Below, one piece after another: positions 48,536 through 56,972 of a stretch of DNA of 64,000 bases. Numbering within the stretch: the first letter of the stretch is position 1; every line of letters starts with the position of its first letter. Below the pieces are notes generated by a model. It saw only the letters and a list, made by a program, of their open reading frames with translations. It did not search any database and had not been told where the DNA came from. Source of the stretch: an uncultured Eubacteriales bacterium (GTDB lineage: Bacteria; Bacillota; Clostridia; Oscillospirales; Oscillospiraceae). The position numbers and the translations under genes are program-made. Location: positions 1 through 64,000 of the forward strand of contig ONGR01000001.1 in assembly GCA_900317425.1 (NCBI GenBank), read 5' to 3'.

Positions 48536-50704
48536 TTGAGGAAAGTCTTGGGTATAACCTTTGGCGGCCTGCAAAAAAAGACGGTCACGCTGGTGCTGGT
48601 CATGCTGTTGATCATGCTGGCGGTGTTTGTTGGGGTCTCCCACTACCAGAACAGGATGCTTGTCGGTGTTGTGGGTGAGACCAGAGACGGTCAGCAGGAA
48701 GCCATCTCACAGGTGTCCGAGGACACGATGCACCAGATGCTGGAGGGATCCCTTGTCTCCAGCACGTCCCTGCGGGCCGATCTGGAGGACAGCGAATTCT
48801 CCGAGATCGTGAACAACGTCTATATGCTGCAGACCATGGCCCAGGGCCTGCTGGAGAGCAGGGACGGCATCGCCCCCATGCAGCCCGGCCTACCCGATCC
48901 GGCGCTGAACGGGACGACGTCGGCCATGGTGCTGTGCGAGGAAGGGGTGGATTACACCCGGTCGGAGTATCTGGGGATCATCGCCCACATGAGCAGCGCC
49001 ATGATCGCCATGCATCGCAATTCCGATAAGATCGACAGCTGTTATATCGGACTTGCCGATGGAACCGTCCTTTGTATAGACGAGAAGTCCGGTAACAAAC
49101 TGGACGAGAACGGTACGCCCATCCCGTTCCCGGTACGCCAGCGGCCCTGGTACCGTGGCGCCATCGAGGCGGACGGGTTGTATTTCACGGGTATCCAGCG
49201 TGACGCGTACAGCAACCGTATCCAGGTCACCTGCTCCGTTCCCATCAGGCTGGACGGGGAGATCGTCGGCGTGGCCGGAATCGACATCGTGCTGGAGAAC
49301 ATGATCGATCTCACGGGCGGGGATACCGCCCAGGGCACGTATACGTACGTGGTCAACGACCGGGGAGAGGTGATCCTGGGGTCGGACGGCAACGGCGCCT
49401 TTGAGGTCTCGGATCAGACGACGGATCTGCACGACATGGGCAACAGCAAGCTTTCGCAGTTTGATGACCAGGCGCTCCGGGAGACCACCGACCTCGAGAC
49501 GATCACCATCGACAAAAAGCCCTATTACATGGTGGGCGCTCCCATGCCCACGATTGGCTGGGCGGTCATATCCGTTGTGGACAAGGTGATCACCGAGCAG
49601 CCGAAGAACCTGATGCTCAGCGAGTATAACCGTATCAACGAAGAGGCGAGCGGCAAGTTCAGCGACGGCACGGCCAGAACAAGGCTGTCGATCGTCCTGA
49701 TCATGGTGATGGTGTTCATCATCGGTCTGTACGCGGCTATGTACGCGGCACGGAAGATAGTCAAGCCCATTGAGGAGATGACAAGAAGCATCGTCAGAAG
49801 CAGCCAGACAGGCGAGGTCTTCCGGATGGAGGACAGCTACCGAACAGACGATGAGATCGAGCTTCTGGCGGAGACGTTTGAGGATCTCTCCAAGAAGACG
49901 AAGAAGTATATCGGCCAGATCACGGAGATCACGGCGGAAAAGGAGCGCATCAGCACGGAGCTGTCCCTGGCCACGAAGATCCAGGCGGCCATGATGCCCC
50001 ATATTTTCCCCGCCTTCCCGGGCCGTCCCGAATTCGATATCTACGCCACGATGGATCCGGCCAAGGAAGTAGGCGGCGATTTCTACGACTTCTTCCTGGT
50101 GGATGACGACCATCTGTGCATGGTCATGGCCGACGTATCCGGCAAGGGTATTCCCGCAGCGCTGTTCATGATGGCGTCCAAGATCATCCTGCAGAGCTGC
50201 GCCATGCTGGGTCAGACCCCGGCGGAGATCCTGACCAAGACCAACGAGGCCATCTGCTCCAACAACCAGGAGGAGATGTTTGTCACCGTCTGGCTGGGCA
50301 TCCTGGAGATCTCCACCGGCAAGCTGACGGCGGCCAACGCCGGGCATGAATACCCCGTGATCAAAAAGCCTGACGGCGGCTTTGAGCTGCTGAAGGATAA
50401 ACACGGCCTGGTGATCGGCGCCATGGACGGTGTGCGGTACAAACAGTATGAAATGCAGCTGGAGTCCGGCGCAAAGCTGTTTGTCTACACCGACGGCGTG
50501 CCGGAGGCGACCGACGGGGACAAGAAACTGTTTGGAATGGACCGGACGCTGGCGGCGCTGAACGAGGTGCGGGACGCCGCGCCGGACGTGATCCTGAAGC
50601 ATGTCCGCTCGGCGGTGGACGATTTTGTCAAGGATGCCGAGCAGTTTGACGATCTGACCATGCTCTGCATGGAGTACACAGGCCCGAATGATCATCGGGA
50701 GTAA
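48536..50704 (+). CDS. Cache-HAMP-PP2C (SpoIIE-type) membrane phosphatase
   Basis: 722 aa from a TTG (GGAGGGG 6 bases upstream). Membrane span about 15-37, extracytoplasmic dCache-like sensor about 38-375 (RPWYRGAIEADGLYFTG and CSVPIRLDGEIVGVAGIDI), second span about 377-402, HAMP to about 455. The SpoIIE/RsbU phosphatase has metal-binding GGDFYDFF (about 513) and DVSGKGIPAALFM (about 533). It should dephosphorylate the STAS proteins of this operon in response to a small external ligand. Confidence 0.9.
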   Translation: MRKVLGITFGGLQKKTVTLVLVMLLIMLAVFVGVSHYQNRMLVGVVGETRDGQQEAISQVSEDTMHQMLEGSLVSSTSLRADLEDSEFSEIVNNVYMLQTMAQGLLESRDGIAPMQPGLPDPALNGTTSAMVLCEEGVDYTRSEYLGIIAHMSSAMIAMHRNSDKIDSCYIGLADGTVLCIDEKSGNKLDENGTPIPFPVRQRPWYRGAIEADGLYFTGIQRDAYSNRIQVTCSVPIRLDGEIVGVAGIDIVLENMIDLTGGDTAQGTYTYVVNDRGEVILGSDGNGAFEVSDQTTDLHDMGNSKLSQFDDQALRETTDLETITIDKKPYYMVGAPMPTIGWAVISVVDKVITEQPKNLMLSEYNRINEEASGKFSDGTARTRLSIVLIMVMVFIIGLYAAMYAARKIVKPIEEMTRSIVRSSQTGEVFRMEDSYRTDDEIELLAETFEDLSKKTKKYIGQITEITAEKERISTELSLATKIQAAMMPHIFPAFPGRPEFDIYATMDPAKEVGGDFYDFFLVDDDHLCMVMADVSGKGIPAALFMMASKIILQSCAMLGQTPAEILTKTNEAICSNNQEEMFVTVWLGILEISTGKLTAANAGHEYPVIKKPDGGFELLKDKHGLVIGAMDGVRYKQYEMQLESGAKLFVYTDGVPEATDGDKKLFGMDRTLAALNEVRDAAPDVILKHVRSAVDDFVKDAEQFDDLTMLCMEYTGPNDHRE

Positions 50705-50719
50705 AGGAGCGCTTTGGGA

Positions 50720-52360
50720 ATGCGGAAGCTTACTCGTTTTCTTGAAAAACTGAAAACGCCGGTTGCCTGCCGTGAAACCTTCGCGCTGGACGCTCCGGGG
50801 ATCGAGGACTGCTCGGAGCGGCTGGAGGAGCTGCTGCAGCAGTTGGATGTGGAACGTCAGAACCGCATCCGGATCCGGTTCTCCTTTGAAGAAGCGCTGC
50901 TGCGCCTGCGGGACCGTTTCGGACAGGAGCAAACCGTTGAGCTGCGGGTGAACCAATGGCTGGGCAGGACGTCCATCCAGATCGAGGCGGAGGGGGAGAT
51001 CTACAATCCCCTGAGCAAGACGGAGGCTGAACTGGAGGATTGGAGCGGCTCGCTGCTGACGGCGGTGGGACTGTCGCCGCTGTACAGCTATGCCAAGGGG
51101 AAGAATATCCTGCGGCTGAATCTTGCCCACAAGGGAATGAATATCGGCCTGCTGCTTCTGATCACCATGACCGTGGGTCTGGGGCTGGGAGCCCTGCTCC
51201 ATGCCGGGCTGCCGGTTGAGACCCAGGAACGACTGATCCAGGACGTTCTGATGCCGGTGTACCATTTCTGGATCCGTGTGCTGACGGTCCTCTCCGGGCC
51301 GGTGGTCTTCCTGATGATCTGCACGTCCGTCCTGAATACCCTCACCATCGAGGAGGAGGGCGGCGACAGCAAACGCATCGTGCTGCGGTACTTCCTTTTC
51401 AGCTTGCTGGCGGCGCTGATCGCGGTGTTTTCATCCGGGGTCTTTTCCGATGAGTCCTTCCTGCGTGGCAGAACCCTGGGCATTGACGCGGCGGACTATT
51501 GGGACACCCTGCTGAAGATCATGCCGGAAAACGCGCTGGCGCCGCTGATGGAGTCCAATACGCCCCAGATCCTGCTGCTGGCGTTTGCCCTGGGAAGCGG
51601 CATCGCCATGCTGGGCCCCCGGACAGAGGGACTGAACCGGCTGGTGCGGCAGGGCAACGCCGTGGGGCTCCTGCTGACGGAGGACGTGAGCCGTTGCGTA
51701 CCCTTTTTTGCGGGCATACTGTTGTGTATGGAGCTGATCAGCGGAAGAATGCAGACGTTTGGCGGCATGTGGGGCGTTCTGCTCCTGTCCCTGCTGGTGG
51801 CGGGCGGCGTGACGCTTCTGGTGTGCTTTTACGTATCCCGGCGCAAGGGCGTCTCGTTCCGGATACTGCTGCGCAAGCTCTGGCCCTCCTTTGCCACAGC
51901 GGTCCGCTCCGGCAATCTGGACGCCGGATATGGCCGGATGGAGCGCAGCTGCGTGGAGCAGCTTGGCATGGAGGCCCATTTCGCCAGGGTCAGCCTGTCC
52001 TATGGCACGGTGCTTTATATGCCGGCCAACGTCATCGGAACGCTGATGTTTTCCGTGTTCGCGGCGCTCCGGTATCAGGTGGAGATCTCCGCCGGCTGGC
52101 TTTTGATCGCCATGGTGCTGTCGGTGGTGCTGTTTGTGGCGACGCCGCCTGTGCCGGGCGCCAACCTGCTGGCCTACATCATGATCTTTGCCCAGTTGCA
52201 GATCCCCTCCGACGCGCTGATCGACGCGATGATCTTCGACATCCTCTTCGGCATCTTCGCCTCGGCTGCCAACCAGACGCTGCTGCAGCTGGAGCTGATC
52301 CTTCAGGCGGACCGTATCGGGCTGCTGGATAAAACAAAGCTGAAAAACTATAACGGTTGA
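50720..52360 (+). CDS. Dicarboxylate/amino acid:cation symporter with an extra N-terminal domain
   Basis: 546 aa from the ATG at 50720 (AAGGAG 10 bases upstream; a TTG six bases earlier is alternative). Residues about 130-540 have the SDF/GltP-type membrane helices with VVFLMICTSVLNTL, a hairpin-like ESNTPQILLLAFALGSGI, and the substrate region VSLSYGTVLYMPANVIGT and VATPPVPGANLLAY. Residues 1-125 are soluble, with NRIRIRFSFEEALLRLRDRF and EGEIYNPL, resembling a degenerate GHKL/HATPase layout. Such a fusion in a partner-switching operon suggests that the transporter takes part in sensing. Confidence 0.8.
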   Translation: MRKLTRFLEKLKTPVACRETFALDAPGIEDCSERLEELLQQLDVERQNRIRIRFSFEEALLRLRDRFGQEQTVELRVNQWLGRTSIQIEAEGEIYNPLSKTEAELEDWSGSLLTAVGLSPLYSYAKGKNILRLNLAHKGMNIGLLLLITMTVGLGLGALLHAGLPVETQERLIQDVLMPVYHFWIRVLTVLSGPVVFLMICTSVLNTLTIEEEGGDSKRIVLRYFLFSLLAALIAVFSSGVFSDESFLRGRTLGIDAADYWDTLLKIMPENALAPLMESNTPQILLLAFALGSGIAMLGPRTEGLNRLVRQGNAVGLLLTEDVSRCVPFFAGILLCMELISGRMQTFGGMWGVLLLSLLVAGGVTLLVCFYVSRRKGVSFRILLRKLWPSFATAVRSGNLDAGYGRMERSCVEQLGMEAHFARVSLSYGTVLYMPANVIGTLMFSVFAALRYQVEISAGWLLIAMVLSVVLFVATPPVPGANLLAYIMIFAQLQIPSDALIDAMIFDILFGIFASAANQTLLQLELILQADRIGLLDKTKLKNYNG

Positions 52361-52380
52361 CATAGAAAGGGAGCATCATC

Positions 52381-53943
52381 ATGGAACAGATTACCATTCA
52401 ACTGAACGGCCGGATCGACTCCAACAATGCCGCCGCGGTGGAAAAAGAATTGCTGGCGCAGCTGGCGGAGAAAGGCGCCGGCTCCGTGACGCTGGACGCG
52501 GCGGATCTGGAGTATATCTCCAGTGCGGGACTGCGTGTGATCCTACGTCTGAAGAAGACGTATCCGGATCTGCGGATCATCAACGTCAACTCCGAGGTGT
52601 ATGAGATCCTGGATATGACCGGCTTCACCGAGATCATGCCGGTGGAAAAGGCCTATCGTGTCGTCTCGGTGGAGGGCTGCGAGGAGATCGGCCGCGGCGC
52701 CAACGGCACCATTTACCGCATCGACCAGGATAACGTGGTGAAGGTCTACAACAACGCCGACGCCCTGGAGGACATCCAGCACGAGCGGGAAGTGGCCAAG
52801 CTGGCGCTGGTCCTGGGCATCCCCACCGCCATCTCCTACGACGTGGTGCGGGTGGGGGAGAGCTACGGCTCGGTGTTCGAGCTGCTCAACGCCCGGTCCT
52901 TCTCCAAGATCCTGGCCACCGAGCCGGAGAAAATGGACTGGTGCGTGGAGGAATACGTGAAGATGCTCAAAACCATCCACGGCACGCTGGTGCCCGCCGG
53001 CAAGCTCCCGGACATGAAGGAGACGGCTGTGGGCTGGGCCCGCTTCATGCTGGACTATCTGCCGGAGGAGGCGGGGAAGAAGCTGGTAGCGCTGGTGGAG
53101 GCGGTGCCTCACGACGACCACATGATCCACGGCGATTACCACACCAAGAATCTGGAGCTCCAGAACGACGAGGTGCTGATCATCGACATGGATACTCTGG
53201 CGGTGGGCCACCCCATCTTTGAGCTGGCGTCCATGTTCAACTCCTTCGTGGGCTACTCGGAGCTGGACCATGAGGTCATCAAAAAGTTCCAGGGCTTCGA
53301 TTTCGAGACCGGCTCCACCTTCTGGCACAAGTCTCTGGCGGCCTATCTGGGCACGAACAATGAGCGGAAGATCCGGGAGGTGGAGGACAAGGCCCGCATC
53401 GTGGGCTACACCCGCATGATCCGCCGTTCCATCCGCCGCAAGGGACTGGAGACCGAGTCGGGCCGTGCCGAGATCGCCTTCTGGACGGAGTGGCTGCTCG
53501 CACTGCTGGATAAGACGGACACGCTGCTCTTCCACGCCAACGAGCTGGAGCTGGAGGCGGTGACGGAGAACCTGCAGGAGGTGCAGTCCTTTGTGGAGGA
53601 CCATCTGGAGGCCTCCGGCTGTCCCATGAAGGCCCAGATGCAGATCGGCGTGGCGGTGGAGGAGATCTTCGTGAACATCGCCAACTACGCCTACCATCCC
53701 GATAAGGGCACCGCCACGGTCCGTGTGGAGGTCTCGGGAGCCCCGGTATGTGTGACCATCACCTTTGTGGATCACGGCGTGCCCTATGATCCCCTGGCCA
53801 AGGACGATCCCGACGTGACCCTCTCCGCGGACGCCCGGGAGATCGGCGGCCTTGGCATCTTCATGACCAAGCGGATCATGGATGACGTGGCCTATGAGTA
53901 TAAGGACGGTCAGAATATCCTGACGCTGAAAAAGAACCTGTGA
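52381..53943 (+). CDS. STAS - aminoglycoside-phosphotransferase-like - HATPase fusion (TIGR02172-like)
   Basis: 520 aa. Residues 1-85 are a STAS domain (LEYISSAGLRVIL, S47/S48). Residues about 95-360 are an APH/choline-kinase-like fold with GRGANGTIYRI, catalytic-loop HGDYHTKNL (250-258) and metal-binding IIDMDTLAVGHP (about 267). Residues about 395-520 are an RsbW/SpoIIAB-like HATPase: N-box GVAVEEIFVNIANYAY (about 423), DHGVPYDP (about 464), GGLGIFMTKRIMDD (about 490). A switch protein, a kinase-like module and an anti-sigma-type kinase are thus combined. Its stop overlaps the PHP start (TGATG). Confidence 0.85.
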   Translation: MEQITIQLNGRIDSNNAAAVEKELLAQLAEKGAGSVTLDAADLEYISSAGLRVILRLKKTYPDLRIINVNSEVYEILDMTGFTEIMPVEKAYRVVSVEGCEEIGRGANGTIYRIDQDNVVKVYNNADALEDIQHEREVAKLALVLGIPTAISYDVVRVGESYGSVFELLNARSFSKILATEPEKMDWCVEEYVKMLKTIHGTLVPAGKLPDMKETAVGWARFMLDYLPEEAGKKLVALVEAVPHDDHMIHGDYHTKNLELQNDEVLIIDMDTLAVGHPIFELASMFNSFVGYSELDHEVIKKFQGFDFETGSTFWHKSLAAYLGTNNERKIREVEDKARIVGYTRMIRRSIRRKGLETESGRAEIAFWTEWLLALLDKTDTLLFHANELELEAVTENLQEVQSFVEDHLEASGCPMKAQMQIGVAVEEIFVNIANYAYHPDKGTATVRVEVSGAPVCVTITFVDHGVPYDPLAKDDPDVTLSADAREIGGLGIFMTKRIMDDVAYEYKDGQNILTLKKNL

Positions 53944-54860
53944 TGAACGAGTTTGGAAAAATCGACCTGCATATGCACACCACGATCTCCGACGGCACCG
54001 ATACGCCGGAGGAGATCCTGGCACGGGTGAAAGAGGCCGGGATCGGTCTCTTCTCCGTGACGGACCACGACGCCATCAAGAGCAGCCGGATCATTCCGCA
54101 CCTGCTGCGAGACGGCGATCCGTGTTTCCTTCCCGGTGTGGAGTTCTCCTGCAAGGACGAGGAGGGCAAGTACCACATCCTCGGCTACGGCTATGATCCG
54201 GACGCCGCGGCGATCCAAAGCGTGGTGGCCCACGGACATCAGCTCCGCATGAAAAAGGTCACCGCCCGTCTGGACTTCCTGCGCTCCGAGTTCGGCTTCA
54301 CGTTTCCGGAAGAGGAGCTGGCCCATCTGCTGGCGCAGGACAACCCCGGAAAGCCCCATATCGGCAACCTGATGGTGAAATACGGCTACGCGGAGACGAA
54401 GGAGGAGGCCATCCAGCGGTACATCGACCGGCTCCATTTCCGCAGCGCCTATATCCGCCCGGAGGAGGCCATTGAGGGGATCCTGGGCGCCGGCGGCATC
54501 CCGGTGCTGGCTCACCCCTCCTACGGGAGCGGGGATCAGCTGATTCTGGGTGACGACATGGACCGGCGTATCCGCCGCCTGATGGAATACGGTCTGAAGG
54601 GGCTGGAGGGCTTTTACTCCGGCTTTACCGGCAAGCTGAGCCGGCAGATCCTGTCCTTTGCGGAGCGTTACGGCCTGTACGTGACCGCCGGAAGCGACTA
54701 TCACGGCAAGAACAAGCTGGTGGCGCTGGGTGACACCGGGCTGGACGACACGGCGGATCCGCCGGCAGGCCTGCGCGGATTCCTGCGGGACGTGGCAGAG
54801 CGAGCCGCCGCGTCACGGGACAGCGGAAGCGATGCCGGTGAGGAGACCGGGCGACGTTAA
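53943..54860 (+). CDS. PHP-domain phosphoesterase
   Basis: 305 aa. Metal-binding motifs of the PHP fold: DLHMHTTISDGT (about 7-18), TDHDAI, GVEFSCK, the HPSYG loop and GSDYHGKN at the C-terminus. The family includes RNase AM/TrpH-type 3',5'-nucleoside bisphosphate phosphatases and histidinol phosphatases; the short form with an inserted helical region (about 95-165) fits the TrpH/YciV group. Last gene of the partner-switching operon by a 1-base overlap. Confidence 0.88.
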   Translation: MNEFGKIDLHMHTTISDGTDTPEEILARVKEAGIGLFSVTDHDAIKSSRIIPHLLRDGDPCFLPGVEFSCKDEEGKYHILGYGYDPDAAAIQSVVAHGHQLRMKKVTARLDFLRSEFGFTFPEEELAHLLAQDNPGKPHIGNLMVKYGYAETKEEAIQRYIDRLHFRSAYIRPEEAIEGILGAGGIPVLAHPSYGSGDQLILGDDMDRRIRRLMEYGLKGLEGFYSGFTGKLSRQILSFAERYGLYVTAGSDYHGKNKLVALGDTGLDDTADPPAGLRGFLRDVAERAAASRDSGSDAGEETGRR

Positions 54861-54919
54861 AAGGCCGGGGCCGGCGGCGTGTCGGGCCGAAAATAAACGC
54901 TGAACGAAAGATATGAAAA

Positions 54920-54960
54920 GAACAGCGCCTGTCTCGGAAAAGAGGCGGGCGCTGTTTTTT
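54920..54960 (+). terminator. Terminator of the partner-switching operon
   Basis: AACAGCGCCTG and CGGGCGCTGTT arms followed by TTTTTT. It lies about 60 bases after the PHP stop. Confidence 0.8.
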
Positions 54961-55009
54961 CGCGCACTGTTTCGAGGGAACCGAAGCGATCCTGTTCCGT
55001 GGCAAACAG

Positions 55010-55043
55010 CAGGAATGGCGCGGCCTTGCAAAGCCGCGCCATT
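55010..55043 (-). terminator. Terminator of the 3D/G5 gene
   Basis: GGAATGGCGCGGC and GCCGCGCCATTCC are perfect 13-bp arms with an 8-base loop, 65 bases after the gene on the minus strand. Confidence 0.6.
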
Positions 55044-55107
55044 CCGTACGTGTGAAATTGTTTCCTGTTCGCCCCGGCTCATTTCCGGGTGCGATGGGAT
55101 TGATCCG

Positions 55108-56130
55108 TCAGTCCAGGATATACACGGTGACGGCCCGGCGGCCCCAGGTCAGGCAGGTGCCCAGATCGGGGAACCACAGGTCGATGATGTTGCCCTTGAC
55201 GGCGCCGCCGCAGTCACGGGCCACGGCCATGCCGTACACCCAGCCGCCGTTGGGGGTCTGGATATACATCCGGGTGCCGTAGGGGATCACGCTGGGGTCC
55301 ACGGCGATGACGCCGGGTGCGGTGATATAGCCGGTGGCGGTGGTGCCGTAGTCGCAGTAGGCGGTGGCCTCGCAGGTCATCATGCGGGAGTAGGACAGGG
55401 TCTCGCCGTTGTCGAAGGTCAGCAGACCGCCCTGCTCATCCATCGTCGCGTCGGTCAGCCGGGCGGACGCGGAAACGGACTCCACCCGGGTGCCGTACTC
55501 GATGATCTCGGTGACAGCGGTGTCATCGGTGCGGGAGACAAAGTCGGTGTGATCCACCACGCCCTTGGCGTACACGTCACGGTAGGTCTCCACGTAGGAG
55601 CCCGCCTGACCGGCCTGGATCACCTGCTCGGTGCCCTTCAGCAGCCGGGGATTGGCCACCCGCTCGGTCTCGTAGCCGGTCTCCACGGTCTTCTCCCAGT
55701 CGAAGGTCCAGGTGTCGGTGACGATGACGCGCAGCGTCTCGCCGTTGACGTCCAGAACGATCATCTCGTCCTCGGTGGGGGTGATGTCCAGCCGCCGCAG
55801 CAGGTTGGCCACGGTCTCGTGGCGGGCCTCCACGGTCTGGCTCTGGCCCTGATACTCCACGGTGACGATCTGGCCCTTATCCAGCACCAGCTGTGCGTCG
55901 CCCATGGTGTTCTCGGTGGCGTTGACGTGGAGCACGTCGTACTCGGCGTCCTCGGTGGGCATGCCCATGATGGCGGAGGGAGCGCCCTCGGCCTGCAGCA
56001 GATAGGTGTGCTGCGCGAAATCCGCATCCTGCATAGACAGGGGGATGGCAATGACGGCCAGCACCATCACCGCCAGGGCTTTCAGCCGGTCGGCGATCTG
56101 CAGCATCATTGTTCCAAGTAGTGTGAACAT
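55108..56130 (-). CDS. YabE-like 3D-domain protein with DUF348 and G5 domains
   Basis: 340 aa. A hydrophobic N-terminus (MMLQIADRLKALAVMVLAVI) serves as signal/anchor. Next comes a DUF348 ubiquitin-like segment (VTVEYQGQSQTVEARHETVANLL), then a G5 domain (WTFDWEKTVETGYETERVANP). At the C-terminus is the 3D (double-psi beta barrel) domain with ATAYCDYGTTATGYI, PGVIAVDPSVIPYGTRMYI and ARDCGGAVKGNIIDLWF, carrying the three Asp. This is a lytic transglycosylase-like (Rpf-like) cell-wall hydrolase architecture. GAGAGG lies 8 bases before the ATG. Confidence 0.92.
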   Translation of the reverse strand: MFTLLGTMMLQIADRLKALAVMVLAVIAIPLSMQDADFAQHTYLLQAEGAPSAIMGMPTEDAEYDVLHVNATENTMGDAQLVLDKGQIVTVEYQGQSQTVEARHETVANLLRRLDITPTEDEMIVLDVNGETLRVIVTDTWTFDWEKTVETGYETERVANPRLLKGTEQVIQAGQAGSYVETYRDVYAKGVVDHTDFVSRTDDTAVTEIIEYGTRVESVSASARLTDATMDEQGGLLTFDNGETLSYSRMMTCEATAYCDYGTTATGYITAPGVIAVDPSVIPYGTRMYIQTPNGGWVYGMAVARDCGGAVKGNIIDLWFPDLGTCLTWGRRAVTVYILD

Positions 56131-56399
56131 ATCAATTACCTCTCAAAATGTGCCGGCGGGGAAGATTGCGATGCCGGTGTGATACCAAAATGTAACTTTT
56201 GTAACATTTTGAAACGATGCAAGGAGTATAGCACCACCTCCCGGAGTTGTCAAGTTTTTCGGGGATATTTGTGCAATCTGCCGATGTTTTCGGGGTATTT
56301 TGTGCGATTTGACCCGGTAAAAACGGGGGAAATCGGCCAAAAAGCGGTTACAGAAAGTTACGGTCTTGTTTACGGATTTGTAGCCGTTCGTTTTGCGCC

Positions 56400-56429
56400 T
56401 TGAAAGATGGACGGCCCCTGTGATACAAT
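56400..56429 (+). promoter_or_regulatory. Promoter of rimM-trmD
   Basis: -35 TTGAAA (56400-56405), 18-base spacer, -10 TACAAT (56424-56429), 36 bases before the ATG. The 335-base gap to the 3D gene also contains AAAATGTAACTTTTGTAACATTTT-like inverted sequence (about 56190-56213), possibly an operator for the 3D gene. Confidence 0.65.
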
Positions 56430-56465
56430 AAGAAATACCAAATGAGTAACGGAGGCATCGTGCCC

Positions 56466-56972
56466 ATGAGACCTGAATTCATCACCGTCGGCACCGTCGT
56501 CAACGCCCACGGCATCCGGGGCGAGGTGAAGGTGAACCCGGCGGGCTTCGACCCGGCGTTCATCGCCGGCTTTGACACGCTGTATATCGCCGGCCGCCCC
56601 GCGGCGGTCCGCGCGGCCCGCGTCCACAATAGCACGGTGCTGCTGACCCTGCCCGGCGTGGAGGATATGGACGCCGCCCTGGCCCTGAAGGGCCGTGAGG
56701 TGGCCATCCGCCGCACCGACGCCAGATTGCCGGAGGGGGAGTACTTCGACGCGGAGCTGGAGGGCCTCACCGTGGTGGACGACGCCACCGGGGAGACCCT
56801 GGGCACGCTGTGCCGCGTGCTGAACTATCCGGCCCACAAGGTCTACGAGGTGAAGGGGGAGCGGGAGTATCTGATCCCCGCCGTCCGGGGCGTGTTCATC
56901 GCCTCGGTGGATCCGGACGGAGGCACCATGCGGGTGCACAACATGAAAGGACTGGCCAGCGATGAGAATTGA
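56466..56972 (+). CDS. rimM: Ribosome maturation factor RimM
   Basis: 168 aa. N-terminal ITVGTVVNAHGIRGEVKV, GREVAIRRTDARLPEGEYFD and the PRC-barrel C-terminal half (LGTLCRVLNYPAHKVYEV, YLIPAVRGVF) are diagnostic. It assists 30S head assembly by binding S19. The ATG at 56466 is favoured by GGAGGC 9 bases upstream; an in-frame ATG at 56442 precedes that site. It overlaps trmD by 11 bases. Confidence 0.95.
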   Translation: MRPEFITVGTVVNAHGIRGEVKVNPAGFDPAFIAGFDTLYIAGRPAAVRAARVHNSTVLLTLPGVEDMDAALALKGREVAIRRTDARLPEGEYFDAELEGLTVVDDATGETLGTLCRVLNYPAHKVYEVKGEREYLIPAVRGVFIASVDPDGGTMRVHNMKGLASDEN

